From Argopecten irradians (Eukaryota; Mollusca; Bivalvia; Pectinida; Pectinidae), in NCBI RefSeq assembly GCF_041381155.1, contig NC_091134.1, positions 4,460,001-4,524,000 of the forward strand: a DNA stretch of 64,000 bases, in the 5' to 3' direction. The notes under the pieces are model-generated. The model searched no databases. It saw only the letters and a list, made by a program, of their open reading frames with translations, and had not been told where the DNA came from. The first letter of the stretch is position 1. Each line of letters begins with the position of its first letter. Below are positions 36,411 to 49,800 of this stretch, piece by piece. A program made the position numbers and the translations under genes.

Positions 36411-37882
36411 ATAACTGGCCATATATTAGAACAAATTAAAAGACGGCAGGGGACGTATGTTACTTGCAACACTACTGTAGGCTTATTAGTCTCAAAACAT
36501 GACAAAGGTCAGAAGCTGGGACGTGTATCACGTGTAAAAAGCACGAGAATCTAGCGTGTGACGTAATGTCTGGAGCAGTTTACACTAGGCCTTATGTAAC
36601 TTTTATTCCATCATTTTTTCCTGGAATATAGAAAGCAAGTGTGATATATTGCTGTGTTGTTGTGTTGGGCATTAAGCTGAGATATGTTTATTAATTTAAT
36701 ACATGGTTCGTTTGTTTCATCTGATCTTTGCAACTGTTTTTAAGTCGAATGAACATGTATCTTGAACATCACTGGCTTCCCCCCACTTATTCATACATTT
36801 CCATGACAATTAGTTATATTTTTAATTAGTTTGTTTATCAAACATCATTTCTTCTATTCCGGAAGTTTGTTATGAAAAAAAATCTGGAAACTACGTGTAG
36901 TGGCAAAGTAGTCACATGTTATTGAATGATGATACCAGAATATATACATGGTACAATTGTAAAAAAAATAAAATAAAAAAAAATAAGAAAAAATACATTG
37001 TAATTATCAATAAATGTGGAATACTTAAAAAATAACATTTTGATTTGTAATCTTTATTTCATTCTTTTTGCTTTCTATTTATTCGGGGTTTTTTCCTGGG
37101 GTTGGGGGTCTAAAAAGAGCGAACTAATACTTTAATGTAGTATGTATTGTAAGACATGTCACCAAAGAAGTACAATGTGCATACAGAACATATTACCAAA
37201 ACATTACTGCTGGCGTTATATACCCTTGTTGAAGCCGGCTTAAACGAAAGACTCCATCTTTTGTTACTATGTTGTACATATGCCGAATTGATTCCGATAA
37301 TTATCCCTGGTGTGGTTTGGATTATCCGATTTCGATAGAATCAGAATCAGTAAATTGCTATGGTTTATGACATACACACAGTATAACTAGTCCATGCTGC
37401 CTGTGCTTGTCACTGTATGTATACATATATGTATAAATGTGGTACAAGGATTACACTGTTTCTACTAAAAGCGGTTTGGAAATTATGAAATCAATATGGT
37501 TTAACCCATACTAGCAACTCACAATGTTCCGTGGAAGATTTATATAAAGTCAGTTTAAAGATGCACCACCGCTGACATATGGTATCAAAAATTGTTATCT
37601 ATCAAAAACAGGAGTAGACGATTTAGTATTATTCTTCAGTTACAAAAATAATACTTATATTACACCATTATCATTATAATATTGAGCTATTTTATTTAAC
37701 GTAAGATAAAAATATCAAAAAATAATTAATTGCGTCCCGAACAAAATCCATGTTATTATGTTCTATACAGAAGGAAGTACTGATTGCGCGTGCACCAAAA
37801 GCAAAATGTATATATGTATATGTGTGTTAGACACATACATAAACGATTAAATATCAGTTATTGTTCAAATGATGGGTTTCGT

Positions 37883-39649
37883 CCCTGCGAGACGTTGATG
37901 AATAATTCATGAATATTTTTATTCATGAACATTCTTCAATTATTCATGAATATTTTCGTGCAATTCATGAACTTAAAATTTCATAAATAATTTAGGAAAG
38001 GTATTTCATGAACATTCATGAATCTTTTCATTCATAAATTCATGAACGTTCATGATTTTTTTTATTCATTAAATCATCGTGAACATTCATGAACAACCCA
38101 TTCATGAAAATTCATAAAAGGTTCATGAAAATTTTAGGAATATTCATGAAAGTAAAACGATCATGAATGATCATGAATGTTAATTCATGGCAATTCATGA
38201 ACAACAACTCGCAATAGTATGCACAAACAATTCATGAATATTCATGAACTTGAGTCGCGTTCATGAAGTTTAATGAATGCAAGTTGGAGTCAGCGGCATT
38301 TGAATTTCATGAACTCTACTGGGGGTCCAGAATAGAAATTTTCTATCAAACAAATGACAATTCTATTGGAATCAATTGAATATTTGATGAAGCAAATTCT
38401 GATGACAATAGGTATAATATATATTAAAGATGCTCCACCGCCGACAGAGCATACATGATATTCATCACTTGAACAGTAATTGGTGTTTAATCATGTATAT
38501 ATATATATATATAATTAGCACAAAAAATGTATTAAAATAATTTATTTTGCCTTTGGTGCATAAGCAATCAGTATTTCATTCCATATAGGATATAGTGACA
38601 TGGAATTTTTTCGGGATGCAATAAATTAGTTTTTATATTTTTAACTTAAACGTAAAATTAGAAGCTCAAAGTTTTTCAATGGTGGTAATGGTGTAAAGTA
38701 AGTAACTTTTTTATATGAAGAAAATACTAAATCGTCTGCTCATGTTTTTGATAGTGAAAAAATAACGTTTGTCAGCGGTGGAGCATCTTTAATGTATAAC
38801 ATCAGCAGAGTTTAACATGAAATCGCCAATAGTTTACTGTGTTCATTATATTTTCATACTACCACAGATAAGTGCAAGCAAAATCTGTTTTCAGTGATAC
38901 GCAGCAATCAATTTCATAATACATTCGAAGCAAATTAGTATCTATCATAAATAGGTTTATAGTTGTTAAGCATTATAGTTTATATGGGCAATTTAATTCA
39001 ATAACATTTGACGAAATTTCACAAACCAATATCTATGCATAATTACTTTAGCAATATCAGTATGCAACAATTTCATGTTAAAAAAGAACTGCAGATAAAT
39101 CAAAACTTACTGAAAAGTGTTCATCTGTGCTTAAAGAAATCCAAGAATGGAATAATCTGTTAATTAATGTGCCAAAACTTCCATGTTAAGATGAATAATG
39201 TTTCCCCTTCCCCACGCCAGCAGATTCAGCAGCCATTTTGGATTGTGACTGTTTTGGCGGGAAATGTATATAGAAGTCATGTGACTCATGTGGTCATGTG
39301 ACAAGTCATGTGACTTCAGTGGATATTCATTAAAATTCATCAAAATAAATGAAGAAGCATGTCAAGAATCATTCATGAAGTTTTATGCATAACTGATATT
39401 CATTAAAATTCTTAAAAATGAATGAAACATTTTCATGCATTTTGAAAAAATTTAATGAATATCAGTCATGAATAAAAGTTCATGGATAATTCTTGACACA
39501 TTGATCATGAACAATCATGAATGTTTCATGGATTCATAAAACTTCATTTGATGAATACTTTTTTTCATGAACCACAATCTGCTAATATTCTTGAAAGTTC
39601 ATGAGTCATTCATGAATATTCAAGATGTCATGAATACCATTTCGTAGGG
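37883..39649. mobile_element. 1.77-kb element with dense TTCATGAA subterminal palindromes
   Basis: The ends are imperfect inverted repeats, CCCTGCGAGA (37883-37892) and TTTCGTAGGG (39640-39649). The outer 440 bp on the left and about 350 bp on the right are crowded with ATTCATGAAT-type palindromes and half-sites, dozens in all. The interior (38340-39290) is ordinary AT-rich DNA holding MITE copy 2. The layout, short TIRs plus subterminal repeat arrays, fits a non-autonomous DNA transposon whose transposase binds TTCATGAA (inference). It encodes no protein, and I see no clean target-site duplication. Confidence 0.7.
38426..38790 (+). mobile_element. MITE (AAAGATGCTCCACCGC ends), intact copy 2
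   Basis: 365 bp with inverted ends AAAGATGCTCCACCGCCGAC and its complement GTCAGCGGTGGAGCATCTTT. It is nested in the TTCATGAA element, which itself sits in another copy of the same MITE. Confidence 0.85.
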
Positions 39650-40854
39650 GAGGTTTTGCTCTGTCGGCGATGAAACATCTTGAAGTGGAAAAAATAAATT
39701 TAAAATATCTATCTAAACAACTGTTTTATTCTCAACATATTTAGTGTGCAACAAAGATACACATGTATTAAATGTGACATTTCCACCTTTTTATTGAGTA
39801 AACAACAATCTTAATCTATCAGACACCATAAAATTCAAATTGTCAGTATTCAACATGATACAACGTACCCCCTTATTCAAATTGTGCAGTTTTCTGGAAT
39901 GGCCTTAAACCCTTCGTGCGACACAATAAAAACATTTAGGATTAATAAAATTATATATATGTGAACATTTCGATGAGTCGGATATCAAATATCAAAAGTG
40001 TCCATGTAGATATGTGTCGTTATGTTTGCCATCATATAACTTACATGTTACGTTATATTATTTAACATCTAATCGGTCTAACCAAATCTATACATGTATA
40101 TCAATGAATTAGATAAATGAGTTTTAGATTATATGTTTCAAATATATTTTAGATGCTTTAACCTATTACGCAATGAAATAACATTTACAATATCCATACC
40201 CTGAATGAAGGAAAGACTATCGGAGTTCATGATAACAGGCTACATATGTCAACTGGGACGTTAAAACACAAATTGCAATGAAAAGAAACATCATTATCAT
40301 ATCAATTTTTGCATTCTTAATTTTCTTACTTTTAAATTTGATTACCTTTTTTGTTTTTATCTTTCTTCTTTTTGCCTTGTATTGTCCTTTTTATCACTTT
40401 TCTGTTTGTTATTTTTATCTTCACATACAGTTTATTGAATACAGAACACAACACATTTCAAAGTACTATATAATAATATGGTATTATACTATGGTTTTGG
40501 ATAATTTGTTTATGAACTATTTCTTTCATCCTATAGTCGGGCAAAGAGGATATGACCAAGATATAGATATGCCAAAGGGACCTGTACCCGTATTGGTATC
40601 TTGAAATTTCACTAGAACTTATATCATTGTTAAACTCATGTTATAGTCAAGAATATGAACGACCAAATATTCTGTACCACACAAGACCTGGCCAATCTCT
40701 ATATTACATGATTGTTGGTGAGAGTGATGACAAAGTGCATTTCCATGGAATGTAATCTGTTGTAACCAACAGTTATTTACTAGTCTTTATCTATATCACA
40801 TCCGTAAAGACTGTCACTTCCTCTACACAAACTTAACACGTTGTCAGTGTCTCC

Positions 40855-43800
40855 TTATATGTTCGAGATTAGAGGAACGACGGGAGTTGACCGAGGAGAT
40901 GGCGTGGCCTGGAAAATGTCCGGAGTTGTACAATGATTCGCTCGCTGTAGCTGAAGAACCGACTGTGCAGGCACCGTAGACCGTAATAACCAGGACGTTT
41001 TCATTTCACCTTTTCCCTGTGAGGCATAAATATATTTGTTTACAAAACTTTTCACTTCTCGATGGAACTTAACTGGCATATTTTCCTTAGACATCTTTAT
41101 CAATGAATGTTAATGATGTATGGTTACACTAGCACCTACACTAGAATTACGTAATGTTTCCATTTTAATTACCTGTACAGTGTATAAGAGTTTAGGTCAG
41201 TTATTACTATCACAAAAAAACTCCGCACGATAAGAGATCATTTTCATATAAGTTCATGCATACATTAAGTAACTAATTAACGAAAACAAAAAAAACAGAA
41301 ACAAACAAAAACTCGAAAACGTTTGAAGGCATTACCTTTATTTGAACAAATCCCCTGTCTTGTGTTTGGAAGCATGGGAAATGTTCCAATGCTTTAACGG
41401 TGGTTTCACTTATTTGTATTTTCTGAGCTACAACAAATAATGAAATAGGACGTTGAAGAAAATTTTAATATACACTGTCTCCAAATTATCCCGACAATAA
41501 TCATACGTGGGTGATTATGTTTCAGAGACTACTATCTATGATTCGGTTATATTCCCCCCTCCTATCCCACATCCTCAATACAATATCTAAACACTCCCCA
41601 CCATGATGTTTGATCATCTAGACATTTGAGCCATTGGTAATTGGTCACTTAATTTATCAGCCAACCAATGAAAAGACGGCATTCACATGCTTAAGATCGA
41701 GCTATCAAATTATATTTTTATATGCATTTTGTTCACTAGCTGGGTATTGCGCTCTTTTTTAATGGTCCAGTAGTGACAGTAAGTGAACCAATCGGAAAGC
41801 GGCATTTTGCATATACACAAACTGAAACTACACTATTTGTGGATTTATTCACTTACATCAAATAATCATAAGTTCTTTTCAAAATATCCATGAAAGCGGG
41901 CATTCCGCATATACACAAACTGCAACTTTATTCACTAACATCATATTATTATGACTTGTAACTATGGTTTCTTTTCAAAATATCCACTACGTTTACCTCT
42001 CTTGTTAATCTGATTTTGTCCTGGCATTATCTCTAGCAAAATGTCCTCATATAACGCGACTATTAAAGGGATGTTGAACCAAGCATCAAAGCAAAGCAAC
42101 TCTTCAATTACTTCTATATGGTGTGTGTATATAATTTAGTACTATCGTACGCTGGGAATGATTGTGTTAATATCATCGATTCAATTATCTCTAAACGTCT
42201 TTGATCATTTACGTAAGGTAATGCCATGGTAAGGTTGGCTTGTTAAATTGATCTTCCTAAATGAACCAATGCTAAGTAATTATATAATTATATATAACAC
42301 CATTGTCGGTATCAATGACATTACTGACGTTACAACAAGGCTCTATATGGAGTGTGTTTATGATAGTATTTTATAATGATGTCAGATAATAGACCGCTAA
42401 ATGACCGCTTTGTTTTAGCAGTAATGTTTGAGTAATCCCGTAGTTTAGTAACATAAAGTCAGTCAGTAAGAAATAATTGACTATATTTAGTAATTTCCTA
42501 GTAACGTGGCATCTGGTTACCTGGCCTACGTGTGCTAAGATATATTTATAATCATCAATTTATCTTTATGTAAGGAGGCAGACTTTAGAAAGATACTAAT
42601 AAATAATCATGTCGCCTTGTTGAAATCACGATTATTTGTTTTTAGAAAGAAAAGAAATATGGATAACTCTACTAAGCAGCTTTGATGCATTATGAACAAC
42701 GATATGAAAAAACTGTAATGACCAAAGTGAATCTATAGTACAGACATATGATATTGGTTATGATACGTACGTTTTCCGGTGGATTCCATACGCGACGCCA
42801 CATTAACAGTGTCCCCAAACAGGCAGTATCGGGGCATCTTTTTACCTACAACACCGGACACTACCGGACCTGAAACACCAAAACAATACATCCATATACA
42901 AATAACAAATGTCGTTGGAATAGAAGTAGTATCAAAAGTTATAAACAACGACATGGTAACAAAATCTATACATCAATATACATTATGTAACAAAAAAGTC
43001 ATTTTAATAATGCGATCACAAAAAGACATATATAATATCAATAGACATTTTAATAGACAAAAGCCATCAAGGGAGATACAATCAGATCACTTTATCGAAT
43101 CAAAACCTTGATGAGAGAAATCATCGAGGGAGCATACTTCAGTTTTAGAACGAATATACGTACCCGGCCTACTATACCTTTCGGCCGGGTACGAATTGGT
43201 CCCTATGTGTCCTAGTGGAGCAGTGCCTCCGAAAATCACTCGGGCACAATTTTCTATACTTTTTGTAGGTTTCCAATTATTTTGTGCGTATACAAGCATT
43301 TATATATTATTTTTTGTCGAAAACAAACATAAGTACCATTCTTAATATCTACCATACCGCTCACAAAACGTCAAATTCGTAAATTGTAGACTTGCTGTAT
43401 AAATTCTCTTCAGAAACGCCTTCATGTGTGTATATGTGTAAAAAGATGTCTCGCTGAGAATTTGAAATTTTTTTATGGTTCATTTTCATGGCCTAGTAGG
43501 TAAGCTATATAAAACAAGTACGATAAAATGCATGCAAACGTTTAAATAATGGTTTACATGATCATTACTTTGCTCCATTAGCAGTAATAGGCATCAATTG
43601 TAGCTCTAAAGACGACAACATTTTCTGTCTAAAAGTCTTTTGATCTACAATATTGCAGCTAACATCATGGCCGATTTTTCTACATTCCAATATAAACATC
43701 GGATTTCACAATATTCACGATATTTATACATACTCAGGATAGTCATACAGTTTTAAATATGAATAAGGCAGGATATTTGTACACTTTTGCAACATTTTAC

Positions 43801-46800
43801 TAGCAGCATTCCAACGGCCTATTACGCAATGGTAATATATACAATGTACCACATCAGATGACTGACAATGACAAACATTAATATGTGATAAAGATGTTTT
43901 TGTTGATCACTAATCAGGACTCGCATTATAACATTGAATACCGCGGTGCACAGGTAATGTTTAATGAAAATGACAGTTGGCAGGTGAAATGATATACATG
44001 TCAGGTAGAAATATCATCAGGTGCAGATAACGACTTGATCAGATTCCCTTCGTCTACTTGTGTTATACCACTTATAGATATTTATAATCATGTAAAGTAT
44101 ATATATGATCCCCATAAGTTTTATGAATCGTTTGGCTTTTATGTCGGTGATATTCTGGTAATAGGATAAATGTATAGATCATATTACATGAGTGATTATG
44201 TGATATGAAATTTATCAAACGAGTTCAATAATTTGATGCTGCCACGAGCCTTTTGTGACCAATAACGGTATATATAAAATAACACAACAAAACATATTCA
44301 AATCAATAAATGTTGGTCTGTTTTGAAATTGAAAAAAAAAACCAAAAAAAAAAACAGATTCATGTTGAATGTAAATGTTGTTTTTGGTGGTGATAACTCA
44401 CTGCATTGAAGTTCCATATAGCATGTTAATTTTATAATATTAAGTGTTTTGACACAATGCACCTTTCTTTACTTCACGGAATTTGTAACAGGGAACCAGA
44501 AACTTTAAGGCATTTTTTCAATGTTATTATGTGCAAAGATTATTTGAACAGTTTATTGCCAGGTACAACGAACACAACACACAGCCATACTATAATTTTA
44601 ACGATCAAGATATCATTCTGGGAAATCAAAATTTTGGAAAATTTTAAAATCTATTTTTTTTCTAATATCGCAGAAACAGCATATATTCTATTGTTGAATG
44701 AAATATTCCATTCAAAATTTTGGAGCATGTTTGATTTTTTGCCACATATATGAATAGAAAAAAATGGGGAAAACAAATCTTTACAACTTTTCAAAAACAG
44801 ATGGGAAGCATTTGAGCAATTTCTTCACATAAGTTTTTGAATTTCACAATATTGTAAAGTTATTCGTATTAACTCTACACATTATTAAGTTCGCCCCTTT
44901 TCATAGCATTGATATTATATTTGAGTGTGGGAGAGGAGGGTGTAAACGCTCTATTGCTCACATGGAAGGATCCCTCTTACTCTGATCTACAATATAAATT
45001 CATTTCGATTAATGAAAGGCTTACATTGTATATAACGTTAATCAAATTCAGAAAAAATATGAATGAATGAATGAATAAATGTGTAGATTTCATAAGTATA
45101 CATATTTGAGGTCTGATAGTAGTTAGAAAGGAAGAATAGAATGAAACAAATGGAGTAAATTTAAGCTAAAGGATGTTTAGATTGTGATGAAAAATATGTG
45201 TGACGTGTGAGAGCCCTCTTGTCAGGGGACATTTGAAGGCTGACCCAAAGTCCCAACCTTGGCAGACTTCAACTTATATAGACATGTCTGGGGAATAAAT
45301 AATGTGTTATTTTTTCTTAAAGTTAGTAAATCTATTGTATTCAGCGTTCGAACGGTAATCCCCATTACATAAACAGATACCATTGACACACTGCGGGTTA
45401 CCTGTATTCAAGCCGATTCGTATTCTAAGAATGGTGTCTTGGTCTGTCACATTTTTCACGTCTATTTTGCTAGTAGCTTCCAGTAGGTCTAATGCCAAAA
45501 ATGATATTTCACTGACATGGCGTTCTCCGTTTGTCTCAGGGACTCCCGATACAACCATATATGCATCACCTGCAAAAATGTCAGGTTAAAAACGAAAACT
45601 TATATATGGCTATGGAAGACGAAATAAAACTTGAAAATATGGAACAAATTTTTCAAGAAAAATAACTCAACACCCCTATTTACATATCTATATCCTTTTA
45701 CTTTGCTGCTTATAAGTTCCATATTATAAGGAATTTCTTTATTTCTTTAATGTCAAACACACGAAAGCATGTATAACAAAAGAAAAAAATGCTGAGTAAG
45801 TCATTTTCATTTTAGTTTTAATCATATATTTTAACAATAACATCTTTCAAATGGTAGATTCTGCTTTGATTTTAATAATTCAAATGTTTGAAAATAAATG
45901 TATAAAAAACAACTTTGTTTGTTTGTTTGATTAATTAAAGTCCGATTAACAGCCAGGGTCATGTAAGGACGGCCACCCATGCATGCGATGTGTTGAGTGT
46001 ATGAAGTGCGGGTACATTTTTTATACGTTTTGGGAAAATGCGGTATATTCGTGTCATCTTGCATAGTGGAACTCTTGTCCTTGTTATAGTGTTATATCAC
46101 TGAAGCATGCCACCGAAGACACCAAGCACACAGAAAATACGGAAAAGGCAAAAAAAATGCAAGATTTATTTATGCTGTTTTTTCAACACTTTTGTATAAA
46201 ACGATTAATATAATTAAACCTAAATGTATTTAATTACGTGATGATATAAAACATACCTATAGTTTCGACCTTGTAAACGTCGTATTTCACTAATCTCGAG
46301 TCAAACGTGTTGTATAGCAGATTCAACAGGTCAACAACTTGGAACGGCGTACATCCGGAACATATGGTCGTGAATCCCACAATATCTGAAAAACACACAG
46401 TGGCGGAGCTATACAGTCTCGGCTCAACCTTCTCATTCCTCATCATCTTCTTAGCAACCGACACCGGAAGTAGCTGACACAACAGGTGTTCGCTGCGCTT
46501 CCTTTCCTTGGATAAAGAAGCAGCTTTGTCTTGGAATGATAGCGCTACTAATTGTATTTGTTTTGTTAGTTTGAACACCACAAATAAAACTGTTGGATAC
46601 AGAACTATCGTTGTTATTAGAAGTCCAACACTCCATCTGTAACTCAAACCGAGATCATCCAATTCAGCTTGAAGTCTGTTCACAATGTTCTGAAAGTAAT
46701 AACAATGCTTTAGAAATAATACTATAATCATGCACTAACTTTTGTTTTTCATAATGAATTGTGATGTGAGTGAATGAAGTGAGTATTTATCACATATATA

Positions 46801-49800
46801 TTTGACAACGTTTATAGAGACGTATGAGGTTTTAAGGATAATGATAACAATCCGTGATCAAACTTCTAAATCAAAATAACGAGACAAAATAACAAGATAC
46901 AAGCATACAGATGTCAGCCATATTTTGTGCTTTCAAGGGCAGACTTTGCATATACTTCAAAATGTATGTAAAAAAAATTTTCTCCTACACAATTTGCTTT
47001 ATCTGAATTTGTAAGCCTGTCAAAATTCTTGGTTATTGTATGCTTACTTTTGAAGGAAAAATCGATAGAAAAATCTTCTTTTCTTCTTGAAAATGGCAAC
47101 CACTGACAGTTATCTAATTCCAAACTAGCTCTCATGTTTTGTCTGTATTAAATGAAAACCTGTCACAATCGGCACTACAGGACTAACAGTTGGATATCGT
47201 TACAGAAATGTAAATGATTACAAGAGATTAGAACTGATCAAGGAGATAGCAAAGGGCGATCACGTACTACATATCATAAGGCAGACCTACAACAATGACA
47301 TTCAAGTTATACAAAACGCATGGATCGTTCGACTGTACGGCCAACTGTGTCTTTCTCTTTTTAGTTAATAGTTTACTCTGGAGATGGTTTTCATTACAGC
47401 AAATGCTTAATATAACTTCATCACTTAAGTAATAAGGGATGATTGATTAGGTTTTTTTATGTTTCGTTCATCTCCAAATACAATTCTTGTCATGTGTGTA
47501 TCTGAAGTTCATGTTGGAATTAATTGGAAGTGTTTATTGATTAGTAAATTAGTTGTCTTTGTTTCTGATAAAAGTGATCAGAATATGAATGGACCTTTGA
47601 ACAGATCTCTGGTTGGTGCTTTGTCATAAAAGGAGCTGATACATTAACGCGCATATTGTCACGTAGTCATGTATTTGTTAGCGTTTCAAGGTGAGTTCAG
47701 ATCGGAGAAAGGTCAGATGAAAATTAATAACAATTTGGCTTATTTTCAGGTAGGATTAGGGAATGCATTAACTCATTAGAGCCAGTAAATAATAGGAAGA
47801 GCAGCATCTCAGGAAACTAGATTTTAAGTTGAATATGTATGGCCATTCGCCTATATCTTCATTGAATATGTAATAGAGGCAAAACAGATCCATTATCATT
47901 ATTATTTACGTTCCCTTTGTATTACCATTAGATGAAGCAATAACATACATTGATATACTTCGATTATATTAAGTAAATATACTTTGATTATTATAAGTAT
48001 GGTGATTCGACTTGTGGCAGAATCTTAAAAAAACTCTGTGTCAAAAATACCTTCAAATGAAAAACACGTTTAGAGAAATGTAAAGAGTAAAAAGTTTTTC
48101 ATAAAAAATGCATATTGTGATAAAAATAAATGGGGTAAAAAGAGAAAACACAACTTCACCATAGTGTGGCCTCATAAATATACGGTGCTAATAACAATTT
48201 TGAAGCCGACGACAAGTCGTCAACACTACTACAAATTGTAGCGGCGTGGTGTTGATGACGTATCATTTCGGAGTCTTTTTAGTAGGATTGTTTACAAATA
48301 ATACTTTTTAAAACATACAAATATAATACAAAATACAAATACATTTTTTTTTCTTCTTTTTTTTTTGATTTTTAAAATAGGAATGAAAAACGAAATTGAT
48401 AATTTTGCGGAGCCGCAAAAAAAATTTATTAGCTAAACCTACCATTACCTTCTGAACTGTTTAATCAATTTAAATCTAATATTGATTTTCATAGCACCGG
48501 TCTTTTAATGTGTCCCGCGTCCGACTATCACTGGTTGACTATCACTGCGCTAGACGCCAAAACAGCGAAACGAATCTTCAATGTCAACATAGAATACGCA
48601 ATGAAACGATGTAAATTTTCGAAAAACAATCCAATATGCTCCCACAATTTAATTAAAAAAATGTTATGTTTAAACAAGATACACAAAAGATATTAACAAT
48701 TAACCTAACACATTCTGAAATTAACGCCGTCAGCATACGTTTTTCCGGACTATTTGTTGAGCTGTCAATGTATCTCTCTCAATTAGTGGCATTCATACTT
48801 CTTTAAGAAATAACGCAATGTCAGCCTTTTTTATTTTCAAATTATCTACAGAGATGATTTCTCTTGGTAGAGGGTATGAATTGGTACATTGCTGGATAAT
48901 GGAAAAGAATGTCAATGATAAAGAAGACGTTATAAGTATTATCTGTGTACCGAGAGTAGATAATACAACTGTTTTACATTTCACAAGAGAGGTAATCATT
49001 ACAGCCTAGAACATCAAAAAGATATATCTAGACACAATATTAACAATTCTACTTTTTTAGTTCGGTTTAACGTTTGTAGAATTCATATTTAAAAATTTAT
49101 ATAAAAAAAAACCTCTGCATATAAGGATATCACGAGCTTTTACATCGCATCTATCAGCTGTTTTTGTTGGTTTTGAACGCAAAGCGACAACATGATACAA
49201 ATCGATATCTGTTACGAAAGGATTGCTAATTACGTGTAGTTTTATGTGTGGTTTGCTTAATCTTTCCAGGTCAGTAGAAATAGGTTATTTTGTTTGTGAT
49301 GTAACCTGTTAATTAGCTCACCTACCTATTAACGGTTCGCGGCACTAAAGCACGTTATAGCTAGATTTTGTCAGATTAATTAGCTGACATACTGAATTAA
49401 AAGTAATTCAAACCAGAACTTGCTATTTTCTTTTATTGACTTGATGTTTTACGAAATTATACCGAGTTTATCGTGTCTGGATATTTGTTAACATACAAAA
49501 TGTGTAGTTTGGCATTCTATGCATATAGAAATTTGTTTTTTCTAAAAGACTGAGAGGAGCGATAGGAATGTATAATATCAATTTAAATTTTACAAAACAC
49601 AACTCCACAAAAAACGCCATTTTCAGTAAGCCAACTGATGAAACACGATAATAATTTCAATTAAAAAAGATATGCCGTCATTTTCATAATGACGTGATGT
49701 TGATAAAGCATTCTACCACAATGGGCGGTATTATTAAACTCTTGGGACATTGAATAAACACTGCAGCTGTTGATTAACAATTTGTTTATACCACACGTGG

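Larger units (their letters stand above)
30415..37556. other. intergenic, repeat-rich
   Basis: No gene is supported between the TMEM163-like start and the TTCATGAA element. The stretch contains two truncated copies of the 530-bp repeat, a LINE reverse-transcriptase relic, and a (TCTG)n-associated tandem repeat. A 60-codon plus-strand frame at 37156-37338 is unexplained but has no splice or family support. Confidence 0.5.
37557..39681 (-). mobile_element. MITE (AAAGATGCNCCACCGC ends), copy 1, split by an insertion
   Basis: The left end starts AAAGATGCACCACCGCTGAC at 37557 and matches the reverse complement of copy 2 (38426-38790) up to about 37874. The missing end, GCTCTGTCGGCGATGAAACATCTT without its last base, reappears at 39658-39681. 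The intervening 1.77 kb (37883-39649) is a separate element inserted into this MITE. Confidence 0.75.

Noticed and set aside
35529..36422. Several open frames of about 70-110 codons on both strands
   Set aside because: They fall in the (TCTG)n and 135-160-bp tandem repeat; frames on both strands show repeat-driven openness.
37156..37338. 60-codon plus frame beginning MSPKKYNVHTEHITKTLLLA
   Set aside because: It reads plausibly but is short, isolated and unsupported by splice sites, promoter or known family.
40278..40604. 108-codon plus-strand frame rich in Phe, Ile and Leu
   Set aside because: Its composition follows the T-rich DNA, and it overlaps the likely 3'UTR and AATAAA of the cyclase gene on the other strand.
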